NCBI GenBank assembly: GCA_009746045.1
Contig: RPFO01000106.1
Coordinates: forward strand, 1,423,211-1,487,210
Length of the DNA stretch: 64,000 nucleotides
DNA from: Mesostigma viride
Taxonomy: Eukaryota; Streptophyta; Mesostigmatophyceae; Mesostigmatales; Mesostigmataceae
Direction of reading: 5' to 3'
Below the pieces are notes generated by a model that saw nothing but the letters and a program-made list of their open reading frames with translations, had not been told where the DNA came from and did no database searches. The position numbers were made by a program, and so were the translations under genes. Below, one piece after another: positions 8,755 to 16,361 of this stretch (its first letter is position 1; the number at the start of each line of letters is the position of its first letter).

Positions 8755-9144
8755 TTACACGTCATCAGGGGAGTCTTCCGACCCGCTTTTGGCGTTCCTA
8801 GCCAAATACCGAATGCTAAAGTCTCCAGCAGTCGATCCGTTCGGAAGCACGGTGTCGGACTTGATGGTGGCGCTGTTTCGGCGGATGTAATTCAACAACT
8901 TCCGCACCTCTCCGACGGTCATATCCGGAAGGCGACTGCTTCGAATTGGATCCTTCTTCGCTTTTTTGGCAGCCGGCTCCCCCGCTTCGTCGGAGCTCAT
9001 TTCAGCCCCCTTCGAAGTTGGCAAGTCCGCGGGTTGCGAATCCTCGACGGGAGGCGGTTCTGGCGTGGGCGCAGGGGGAGGGGGAGGCGGCGGCGTCTGT
9101 GCTGGTGCGGGAGAGGAGGCGGGAGTCGAACTCTTGCGTGCCAT
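8755..9144 (-). CDS. Pro-rich protein with nuclear-localisation-like motif
   Basis: The 129-aa protein begins with about 45 residues rich in Pro, Ala and Thr, including a run of seven prolines. A Lys-Lys-Ala-Lys-Lys motif (about residues 60-64) looks like a nuclear localisation signal. The C-terminal 60 residues look globular. It overlaps no neighbour and is divergent from the VLTF3-like gene. Function unknown. Confidence 0.6.
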   Translation of the reverse strand: MARKSSTPASSPAPAQTPPPPPPPAPTPEPPPVEDSQPADLPTSKGAEMSSDEAGEPAAKKAKKDPIRSSRLPDMTVGEVRKLLNYIRRNSATIKSDTVLPNGSTAGDFSIRYLARNAKSGSEDSPDDV

Positions 9145-9227
9145 GACTCGTTTTTAGAAGAGGCGTCGATTTTTTAACGCGCTGTTTAAACGAACCTTTT
9201 TTTTCTCGGTTTCACTACGAGTTCTAG

Positions 9228-10262
9228 ATGGCGGCGGGGCGGCTGATGCTGGAGTCGAAAATGAAGGAGTGCTGCAGCTTTTACGCGAGCAAGGGCGCCG
9301 CTAAAGAACGCGAGTATATCGAGTTTTTGTTGGACGCGGCACCCATTTATCGAGAGTACACCCAGACCGTGATTACCAAGGAAGGGCAGAAGACGAAGGC
9401 TGGAAAGGAAGCGGTCACGGGAGGCAAGAAGTCTTGCAGATGGGTTACAGAACGCGGACGGAAGGAGGAGGAGGTGGACGATAAGGAGTCGGTGAGGCAG
9501 AAGAAGGCCAGGATATATCGCGACTTCAGCGCAGTGATCTCGAAGCACAACATGATCGGGGGACTCGACGTGCAATCGGATTTGAACGACGCGGACAACT
9601 TTGTGGAGATGTTCGGCTTCTGTCCTTCCTGCAACGTGAACATGGTGGAGATCAAGCAACAAGGCGAACTCGTGTGCACGAGTTGCGGATTCACGGAGGC
9701 GTCCGCGAACAACACGATCGAAAACTTCCCGTATGGCACCCCCGTCAACAACAACGACTACTGCTACAAGCGGATCAATCACTTGAACGAGTGTTTGTCT
9801 CAATTTCACGCGAGGGAGCGCTCGTCCGCCCCGTCGGAGGTGGTAGAGGCTGTTGCGGCGGAGTTCAAGAAAGGGAAGTTGTTTGATAAGAAGTATATTA
9901 CGCCGCCACGAGTGCGGAAAATGCTCAGGAAACTGAAGTTGTCCAAGTACTTCGAGCACTGCGTGCAGATCACGCACATGCTGAACGGGACTCCGCCTCC
10001 GACGATGACGTCGGCGCAGGAGGAAAAGATCCGCAAGATGTTCAAGATGATACAAAAGCCGTTCGAGGAGATATGCCCCAAGGACAGGAAGAACTTCCTC
10101 AACTACTCCTACTGCCTGCACAAGATGTGCCAGCTGCTCGGCTACGACGAGTTCCTCCCGCACTTCCCTCTCCTGAAGAGCAAGGAGAAACTGTGGGGGC
10201 AGGACGCCATCTGGAAGGGGATCTGCAGCAAACTGAACTGGGAGTTCATCCAATCCCGCTGA
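9228..10262 (+). CDS. VLTF3: Late transcription factor 3-like protein
   Basis: The 344-aa protein matches the VLTF3-like family, a core nucleocytovirus transcription factor for late genes. A zinc ribbon is visible as Cys132-x2-Cys135 and Cys150-x2-Cys153. The family's helical region follows, with Tyr-Lys-Arg-Ile-Asn-His-Leu-Asn-Glu-x-Leu (about residues 175-185) and a conserved C-terminal segment. Length is typical. It converges on PCNA with only 3 bp between stops. It probably recruits the viral or host RNA polymerase to late promoters; the TATATA boxes noted here are candidate targets, by inference. Confidence 0.9.
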   Translation: MAAGRLMLESKMKECCSFYASKGAAKEREYIEFLLDAAPIYREYTQTVITKEGQKTKAGKEAVTGGKKSCRWVTERGRKEEEVDDKESVRQKKARIYRDFSAVISKHNMIGGLDVQSDLNDADNFVEMFGFCPSCNVNMVEIKQQGELVCTSCGFTEASANNTIENFPYGTPVNNNDYCYKRINHLNECLSQFHARERSSAPSEVVEAVAAEFKKGKLFDKKYITPPRVRKMLRKLKLSKYFEHCVQITHMLNGTPPPTMTSAQEEKIRKMFKMIQKPFEEICPKDRKNFLNYSYCLHKMCQLLGYDEFLPHFPLLKSKEKLWGQDAIWKGICSKLNWEFIQSR

Positions 10263-10265
10263 GTC

Positions 10266-11069
10266 CTAACTGTCCCCGTCCTCCTCCTCCATCGTCTCGG
10301 CGGCCTCCTCGTCGTCCACCTTGGGGGCCAGCATGAACATGAGCGTCCCCAAGTCGCCGACCTTGTACTTCACGACCAGCGGGTATCCCTGGCTGAGGAA
10401 GAGACTGACGCTGTTGCAGAGTCCGGAAGCCTTCGAGAAGGTGCAGAGGTATCGCAGCGAGAATATCTCGTTGATCTCCTTGTCGTTCCCGAGCTGGATC
10501 TTCATGTCCGGGAACTCCTTCCCTATTTCGAGCACGCAATCGCCTATGTCCCCGCTGCAGCTCATGACGATTTCCGAGCCCGTGCACTTCACGCGGACCA
10601 AGTCCGATATTACGTGCAAGTCTCTGCATATCCTCTGGAACTCCGAGCTCACCATCGTGATGATGGTCATGTACTCCTTCTGCGGTATGTCCAACGAGTC
10701 CTCGTCGATGTCCAGAAGCTTCATCGAATACGACCATTTTGTGTTTTTTATGCTGTTCGTTATGTTGATCTCCATCCTGTCCAAATTCATCCCGTCCAAC
10801 TTGAGTTCTAATTCGTCGTTAATGGAAACGTTCTTTATCAATTTGTAAAAGTTAACGAGTCCGATTCCCACCACGAACGGTTTCGAGCATCGGTATTCCT
10901 CGATGTTGTCCTTTTCGAGGCAGACGTGGAAGAGGCAGCAGTGCGCGTTGTCGAACGCCGTCATGCGCACGGCGTCGGGAGTGAAGGAAAAGTTCACATC
11001 GTTCGTCAACTCTTTCAACGTCTCTACCAGCATCTTGATAGACGCCCCTTGAACCGTGCGGAACTCCAT
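10266..11069 (-). CDS. PCNA: PCNA sliding clamp
   Basis: The 267-aa protein matches PCNA over its full length, starting with Met-Glu-Phe-Arg-Thr. The N-terminal domain has the expected repeated alpha/beta pattern, a Leu/Asp-rich interdomain connector lies near residues 118-130, and the second domain ends with a Pro-Leu-Val-Val-Lys-Tyr strand. An acidic tail (about 15 Asp/Glu-rich residues) extends past the usual end. The protein forms a ring that tethers the DNA polymerase. No polymerase gene lies in this window. Confidence 0.93.
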   Translation of the reverse strand: MEFRTVQGASIKMLVETLKELTNDVNFSFTPDAVRMTAFDNAHCCLFHVCLEKDNIEEYRCSKPFVVGIGLVNFYKLIKNVSINDELELKLDGMNLDRMEINITNSIKNTKWSYSMKLLDIDEDSLDIPQKEYMTIITMVSSEFQRICRDLHVISDLVRVKCTGSEIVMSCSGDIGDCVLEIGKEFPDMKIQLGNDKEINEIFSLRYLCTFSKASGLCNSVSLFLSQGYPLVVKYKVGDLGTLMFMLAPKVDDEEAAETMEEEDGDS

Positions 11070-11099
11070 GTCGATGTTCGCGCAGATAAACGCGGCGTG

Positions 11100-11360
11100 T
11101 TATTGGGCGAACGAGCCGATGTACGTGTATCCTACGAAATTGGAATCGATGTCGCTGGCTATGGGTGACGGCCCGCCGCGCTCCAAAATATACACGACTC
11201 TCTGTCCATTAACGGTAGTCGAGTAGATGCGATGATATCCGACGTCCATCGGGTTCAGGCGGGAAAGCTTTTCACCCGTCGATTCGAATTTGATGTGACG
11301 CATCACGTTCACGATGTTGGCGCTCAAGTACTGGCTGGATTGACCGCTCTCGGATGACAT
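11100..11360 (-). CDS. Small hypothetical protein
   Basis: An 86-aa frame begins at the internal ATG at 11360. The frame can be extended to 11507 but then overlaps the divergent gene at 11437. The product is Ser/Gln-rich at the N-terminus and looks beta-rich afterwards. It lies just upstream of PCNA on the same strand with a 30-bp gap. No motif recognised. Confidence 0.55.
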   Translation of the reverse strand: MSSESGQSSQYLSANIVNVMRHIKFESTGEKLSRLNPMDVGYHRIYSTTVNGQRVVYILERGGPSPIASDIDSNFVGYTYIGSFAQ

Positions 11361-11423
11361 TGTCTTAGTATCTTCGAATATTTTTTGTGCGTTCTGTCTG
11401 CACCCACAAATCTCTTGCATCCA

Positions 11424-11430
11424 TATATAA
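11424..11430 (+). promoter_or_regulatory. TATATAA box
   Basis: TATATAA lies 6 nt before the ATG at 11437, matching the late-type promoter pattern. Confidence 0.5.
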
Positions 11431-11436
11431 CCGCTC

Positions 11437-11778
11437 ATGTCTCCGTACAATCCTGTCCTCGTGGATCTCGTAATGTCCGCTCTCTCCAAGGGGTGGACGG
11501 TATCCATGACTCCGACGGGAGAGCTGCGTTACGATGTCCCTAATTCTAGCAACTCTGGACATGTCTCGAATGCGGGATGGGGCGAGGAGGACCCATGCCC
11601 GCGTTTTTGCGGCTTCAAAACTAGCCTCGTCGGTGGCTTGGACGATTCTGAAATCGATTCGGACGACGAAGTGTTTCGAATGATTAAGTCGATCGTGAAA
11701 GACACGCCTGCTCCTCAAGAGGAGACGCGTATCAAGACGGAGAGGGGCAGTGTTCGGATCAACATCAACTTCGAATAG
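11437..11778 (+). CDS. Hypothetical protein
   Basis: The 113-aa frame has a mixed hydrophobic N-terminus, a Gly/Asn-rich middle with two cysteines (about residues 54 and 58), and an acidic segment (Asp-Asp-Ser-Glu). A basic beta-like end (Arg-Ile-Asn-Ile-Asn) closes the protein. No family recognised. The TATATAA box supports a late class. Confidence 0.6.
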   Translation: MSPYNPVLVDLVMSALSKGWTVSMTPTGELRYDVPNSSNSGHVSNAGWGEEDPCPRFCGFKTSLVGGLDDSEIDSDDEVFRMIKSIVKDTPAPQEETRIKTERGSVRININFE

Positions 11779-11805
11779 GTCCACTCTCAAAATTTATGGT
11801 GATAC

Positions 11806-11811
11806 TATATA
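11806..11811 (+). promoter_or_regulatory. TATATA box
   Basis: TATATA lies 7 nt before the ATG at 11819 of the LysM gene. Confidence 0.5.
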
Positions 11812-11818
11812 GCGTGTC

Positions 11819-12913
11819 ATGGATTTTGGTCCTTATGCAGGTCAAACGCCCCAGGATTCTGTGACAATTCCTCGAGACATGTACTTGAAGTTGATCGCGT
11901 TATTAGACGGACCGCGCGAACAGACGACGGGGAGCACCAAATTGCCCATAGCCGATGAGAAGGACTATATCGGCATGGCGTTCGCGAAAAATTACCCGAG
12001 AACAGTTCGCGATCCGTTGCACCCGTTCGGAAACAAACTGCCCTATAAGGTCCAACACGGAGATAGTTGGAGTTCGATAGCCGCAAAGTTCGGCACTCCC
12101 AATGACGATCTCCTCATGGCGAACCCGCACGTCAATCCCAGCGATCTGACCGAGGGAGACATCATCCTCGTCACAAAACCGAGGACGTACGAAGATTTCG
12201 TGAACAGCGTCATACACCCCGGAAACGACACGGGGTTACGAGCGATACACCACGGGGATCACAAGATTCAGGAAACAGCGGCACCGCCACAGGTAACTCC
12301 ACAGGCTCCTCCTTCGTTAATGCAAAACTTAACAAACTTGTTACCGTCTCGTCAAACCGCCGCGTTGATGGCACCCGCCGCTATAGGCGGCGTTTTAGGA
12401 GCGTTTGGAGTCCCCTACGCGCCTCTCATAGGCGCAGGCGCGTCCTCAGCAGCAACGGGTCTTTTGGGTTATTTGTCGCCGAGTTCGTTCCAGACGCCCG
12501 CTCCGGCACAGAAAGCCAAGAAGCCAGGAGAAGAACCGCCAGATGCTAACACTGTCCAGGAAACGTTGAACCGAGCTATAACTCCAAAATTCGATATGAA
12601 GAGGTTTCTCGGGACCGCGCTACTGCTTCCAGCGGTAACGGCATCGGCCGCACGATTCGGGGTGCCGTTGGCGTCTACGGCGTTGACTGCGGCAGGTGGC
12701 GCTCTGTCGTCCCTTTGGAATTCGCGCGGTGGCAGTAGTGGTGGTGGGCTGGAGCCAGGAGGTCCTAAGCAAGAGGTAATGAACGAAGTTCTTCGTCAGG
12801 AAGCGCAAGAAGGAATTCCCAAACTCGCGTTTGGAGCTTATCTGGGAGCGACGCTCTTACCGTTTTTAAAGTGGAGGATGATGCAACGTGGATTCCCACG
12901 CATAGGTTTTTAG
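11819..12913 (+). CDS. LysM-domain protein, probable virion component
   Basis: The 364-aa protein contains a LysM module at about residues 76-119: Tyr-Lys-Val-Gln-His-Gly-Asp-Ser-Trp, then an Ile-Ala-x-Lys-Phe-Gly motif, Asn-Pro-His-Val-Asn, and Gly-Asp-Ile-Ile-Leu-Val. LysM domains bind N-acetylglucosamine polymers such as chitin or peptidoglycan. The remainder is Ala/Gly/Pro-rich with hydrophobic patches near residues 180-220 and 265-295. It lies beside the capsid gene cluster and overlaps the convergent capsid gene by 4 bp. Host-surface binding during attachment is plausible but inferred. Confidence 0.74.
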   Translation: MDFGPYAGQTPQDSVTIPRDMYLKLIALLDGPREQTTGSTKLPIADEKDYIGMAFAKNYPRTVRDPLHPFGNKLPYKVQHGDSWSSIAAKFGTPNDDLLMANPHVNPSDLTEGDIILVTKPRTYEDFVNSVIHPGNDTGLRAIHHGDHKIQETAAPPQVTPQAPPSLMQNLTNLLPSRQTAALMAPAAIGGVLGAFGVPYAPLIGAGASSAATGLLGYLSPSSFQTPAPAQKAKKPGEEPPDANTVQETLNRAITPKFDMKRFLGTALLLPAVTASAARFGVPLASTALTAAGGALSSLWNSRGGSSGGGLEPGGPKQEVMNEVLRQEAQEGIPKLAFGAYLGATLLPFLKWRMMQRGFPRIGF

Positions 12914-14529
12914 TTCAAAAAGGCACGATGGCCGTGTCCCGAGCGGATCTCGAACACGTTCATGATCCTCGCGTACACGTGCAAATGCCCGTCCGCCATC
13001 ACGGCTCCCTCCTTGACGCCAGGGACGCGACTGAACAGAAACTTCAAGGAAGGACGATCCAGTTTGCTGAGGTTGACGGATCCGCTCGGCTCGTCGCTCT
13101 CCGGATTCATCGAGAAGGGAATCACGTAGATCATCTCCATCTGGTTCTCCTTGGGGATTCGGGAGTGAAACTCGGCAGGGACGAAGTAGTTAAACCACAA
13201 GGGGTCGCGAGGAGGTGTCCACAAGTCGGTGTTGTTGACAGTGAACGTCATGCTTTCGAAAAACGCGTTGTCGAGGTGAGTCATCTGTTTTCCGTACGTG
13301 CGGACGAAGTACCCTCCCTTGTTCTCCATGTCGTTTCGAGGGAACGGACGATTCCCCTCGAAATTCCAATACTCCCAGTTCGAATTCTTCACGTCGCTGC
13401 CTTCCAGTCTCCTGTGATCTGCGCGAAAGAAGAAGATTATCTCCTTGCAAGCTCCCGACAGACGATCGAGGACAAACTCCTTCAGCAGCTTGTCGTTCTT
13501 GCGTAACGGGAAGGAAAGATATTGCGTCTCCGTGATCAAGAAGGAACGGTTGTTCTTCGCGAAGTCCTGCCGTTCCGCGTCGTCCAAGAAGACGTACCGA
13601 GCCACCAATCGCATCTGTTGGATCGCCCCGCCGACATTCGCGAATTGGAGCTTCTTCCCGGTGTCTACCAAGGACGTGTTGATGTCCCCCGCAAATATGT
13701 TGGTCTTCTGCTCGCGGAAACGCTCGGGGTCGGTGGCCGGGGGGACTCGGTACGGGACGCGCTCGAAGTAGTTCATGTAGTCGTTTCGAAGCGGTTTCGC
13801 GCTGAGTTTCACGTGGATGTACGTGTCGTGGTATTGCAATGCCGTGATGGGGAGAGCCATGCCGGGGTTCTCGCAGAAGAAGAAACGGAGCGGGACGTAG
13901 ATGTGCTGATCGTGGACAGTCCCGACGTTTCCCACGCCTCCGTGGTCGGATGGAAGGCCGGAAATGACGCTCTTTTCCTGACTGCGCGTCAACGCGTCCC
14001 ACGTGTGCAGGAAATCGCCCGTGTGCGACTCGATGAGAGTGTCGCCGACCCACAACTCCACCTTCTGAGTGAGCACGTAGCCGAGGTGGTCGATCCACGC
14101 GGGGCGGAACGTGTCGTGGGTGATCCCGTCGTAATCGGCGTCGGCGGTGAGAGGGTACTCGGACGCTTGAAAAGCGCCGGATACTTTCGTGTTCGTGACC
14201 TCGACTCCGCCGTGCGTGGGAGTGAACCCGTCGGCGTCCACCGAGTCCCGTTCGACCGTCACCTGAGCCACTCCGTAGTTTAGTTTGGAGATGTTGTAGT
14301 ACAGATAACATTGCGTGACCAGGTCTCCGATTCTCGGAACTTTAAAGCGGACTTCCCCGTCGTACTGGGGCTGGCGGTCCGGAGATATCTCGAAATCGCC
14401 GATGCTGAAGTTGCTGTACCTCTGAAACACGAACTTGAAAAATGTCTTTTCGGGGTTCACGGTGAGCACGCTGTCGAAGCTCCCCTTGGCCCGCAACCAG
14501 TGGATGTGGGCGTTGATGTTATGACTCAT
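12910..14529 (-). CDS. MCP: Major capsid protein paralogue 1
   Basis: The 539-aa protein shows the nucleocytovirus capsid pattern. An N-terminal Phe-Phe-Lys-Phe-Val-Phe-Gln-Arg-Tyr-Ser-Asn-Phe resembles the family's 'RHTNF' segment. A Lys-Val-Pro-Arg-Ile-Gly-Asp-Leu strand follows, then a Tyr-His-Asp loop and Tyr-Val-Phe-Leu-Asp-Asp-Ala-Glu-Arg at the start of the second jelly roll. The C-terminus is Tyr-Ala-Arg-Ile-Met-Asn-Val-Phe-Glu-Ile. It is the most divergent of the four paralogues, lacking the Gly-Met-Gly-Gly end, so it may occupy a special capsid site; that is inference. Confidence 0.88.
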   Translation of the reverse strand: MSHNINAHIHWLRAKGSFDSVLTVNPEKTFFKFVFQRYSNFSIGDFEISPDRQPQYDGEVRFKVPRIGDLVTQCYLYYNISKLNYGVAQVTVERDSVDADGFTPTHGGVEVTNTKVSGAFQASEYPLTADADYDGITHDTFRPAWIDHLGYVLTQKVELWVGDTLIESHTGDFLHTWDALTRSQEKSVISGLPSDHGGVGNVGTVHDQHIYVPLRFFFCENPGMALPITALQYHDTYIHVKLSAKPLRNDYMNYFERVPYRVPPATDPERFREQKTNIFAGDINTSLVDTGKKLQFANVGGAIQQMRLVARYVFLDDAERQDFAKNNRSFLITETQYLSFPLRKNDKLLKEFVLDRLSGACKEIIFFFRADHRRLEGSDVKNSNWEYWNFEGNRPFPRNDMENKGGYFVRTYGKQMTHLDNAFFESMTFTVNNTDLWTPPRDPLWFNYFVPAEFHSRIPKENQMEMIYVIPFSMNPESDEPSGSVNLSKLDRPSLKFLFSRVPGVKEGAVMADGHLHVYARIMNVFEIRSGHGHRAFLN

Positions 14530-14608
14530 CGTCTAATAATACAAGTACAGATTTTTTACTCACTCGTTCGAACTCGTCGTCCGGGATCCAATAATTTTTT
14601 CCAAACAG

Positions 14609-14617
14609 TATATATAA
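14609..14617 (+). promoter_or_regulatory. TATATATAA box
   Basis: TATATATAA lies 10 nt upstream of the capsid start at 14628. Confidence 0.58.
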
Positions 14618-14627
14618 CACTGCGAAG

Positions 14628-16304
14628 ATGACCTCCGCCATGATGACCCTGAAGGCCAAGGGGGCCCAAGACATCGCTTTGATCGTCGAGCCCAAGACTT
14701 CTTTTTTCCACAGCGTCTGGCTCCGTCACTCCAACTTCGCGTGGGAGGACTCCGAGATCCAGCCAACCATCGGTGGCGGCGGCGGGTTCGGGAATCCCGT
14801 GGAGTTCAAGTTCGGTCGATCGGGAGATCTCGTAACGAAGGCCATGCTGGCTATCCAGATGAAAGAGTTGCCGGGATGGACGGGCGAGTTTTCGCCGTAC
14901 ATCTGGGACTTCCCGAGGGCCATGATCGATTACGTGGAGCTCCTGATCGGTGGGTACTCCATCGAGAAAATCACGGGCGACATGCTGCATGTGTGGGATA
15001 TCCTGACCAAGCAGGATTACGCCAGTTTCGTGGAGAACATGCCCGTGAACCACGGGCAGTCCATCAAGTTCGACAAGGACGGAAAGATCCTCGATCAGAC
15101 CACGGGGAAGAACATGCAGTACATTTACATCCCCTTGAACTTTTCCTTCACGTCGGCGAACGGTCTTGCGTTCCCCATGATCGGCCTGTCTCTGCACGAC
15201 GTGCGCATCAAGGTCAAGTACAACTCTCCGGACAAGATCTTCACGTTTTTCAAGAAGCAGGTTGCCAACTACGACACCGTGTTCGGTTCGATCGGCGCCA
15301 CCGTGAAGCCCGAGCTCGACACTTCGGGTCTGTCCCCGGACGTGAACAAGATCCGTCAGATCATCAGGTCCAACTTCATCGCAGGACGCGTCGGGAACGA
15401 GATGTCTCAGGTGATCGCCGAGGGCGGCAACCAGCAGTGGGTGAATCACGTGATCGAGAACGCTTTCTACAGCGACAAGATCACGAACCTGTCCACCGTG
15501 GTCACTCCTCCATCGGGGCGGACCGACGGGACTCTGACCATCCGGTTTCAGATCGCGGACTATAATCTGAGCGTGGGGGCGGCGAGGACTTTCAAGCTCA
15601 TGGACAGCATGATCTCGAACGCCGATAAGTTCACCTTTAATCGCACGGTGACCGTGGATAATCAGAGGGCGGATTGGATTTTGAACCCTCCCAGTTTCAC
15701 GTCCAAGCTGATTCTGCGGTACATCTTCCTCGATGACGCCGAACGCGCGGACTTTGCCAACGGGGAGTTCGAGTTCTTGATCACCGAGAACCAGCTCCAC
15801 CAGCATTTCGTGTCGGAAGGCACGGAGCAGGTTTCCATCGATCTCAAGTTCAACCATCCGTGCAAGGAGCTGATCTTCTTCTACCGGCCCGATGATTGGG
15901 CGGGGCCCGAGGAGACCGCCAAGGGGTATTACAAGGGGTATTGGATGTTCAGGAATCCGAAATCGGCGTTCGGGGACGGACACTTGTTCACCAGCTGCAA
16001 TCTGTCTCTCAACTCGCAGAATCTGTACGGAGACGGTCGCGATCCCGTCTATTTCTCGTACATCACTCCGATCCAGTTCCATAAGCGGGTGGACAGGGAT
16101 CACAACCTGTACGTGATCCCGTTCGGGCTGAACCCCGGAAATTGGGATCCGTCCGGCACTATCAACATGTCGCGTCTGGATGACGTGAAACTCGTATTGC
16201 GCGGTCTTAACCGTTGTCCCGCTGGCACCATCAACGTGTATGCCCGCAACTTCAATATCTTGAAGATCAAGAACGGCATGGGTGGCAAGCGCTACGCCTC
16301 GTAA
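14628..16304 (+). CDS. MCP: Major capsid protein paralogue 2
   Basis: The 558-aa protein has the full double jelly-roll signature: the start Ser-Val-Trp-Leu-Arg-His-Ser-Asn-Phe, Gly-Arg-Ser-Gly-Asp-Leu-Val, and His-Asp-Val-Arg-Ile-Lys. It continues with Tyr-Ile-Phe-Leu-Asp-Asp-Ala-Glu-Arg and ends Tyr-Ala-Arg-Asn-Phe-Asn-Ile-Leu-Lys-Ile. Compared with paralogue 4 it has about 70 extra residues between the two barrels (about residues 205-340). A TATATATAA box and typical length support strong late expression. Capsid paralogues may occupy different capsid positions. Confidence 0.93.
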   Translation: MTSAMMTLKAKGAQDIALIVEPKTSFFHSVWLRHSNFAWEDSEIQPTIGGGGGFGNPVEFKFGRSGDLVTKAMLAIQMKELPGWTGEFSPYIWDFPRAMIDYVELLIGGYSIEKITGDMLHVWDILTKQDYASFVENMPVNHGQSIKFDKDGKILDQTTGKNMQYIYIPLNFSFTSANGLAFPMIGLSLHDVRIKVKYNSPDKIFTFFKKQVANYDTVFGSIGATVKPELDTSGLSPDVNKIRQIIRSNFIAGRVGNEMSQVIAEGGNQQWVNHVIENAFYSDKITNLSTVVTPPSGRTDGTLTIRFQIADYNLSVGAARTFKLMDSMISNADKFTFNRTVTVDNQRADWILNPPSFTSKLILRYIFLDDAERADFANGEFEFLITENQLHQHFVSEGTEQVSIDLKFNHPCKELIFFYRPDDWAGPEETAKGYYKGYWMFRNPKSAFGDGHLFTSCNLSLNSQNLYGDGRDPVYFSYITPIQFHKRVDRDHNLYVIPFGLNPGNWDPSGTINMSRLDDVKLVLRGLNRCPAGTINVYARNFNILKIKNGMGGKRYAS

Positions 16305-16361
16305 ATATCAAGTTAGAATCCATAAAAAAATGTCGACAACTACTAGTATATCGTTTGAAGC

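Noticed and set aside
9186..10253. 355-aa antisense frame opposite the VLTF3-like gene
   Set aside because: It mirrors a clear core gene and has Leu/Val/His-rich shadow composition.
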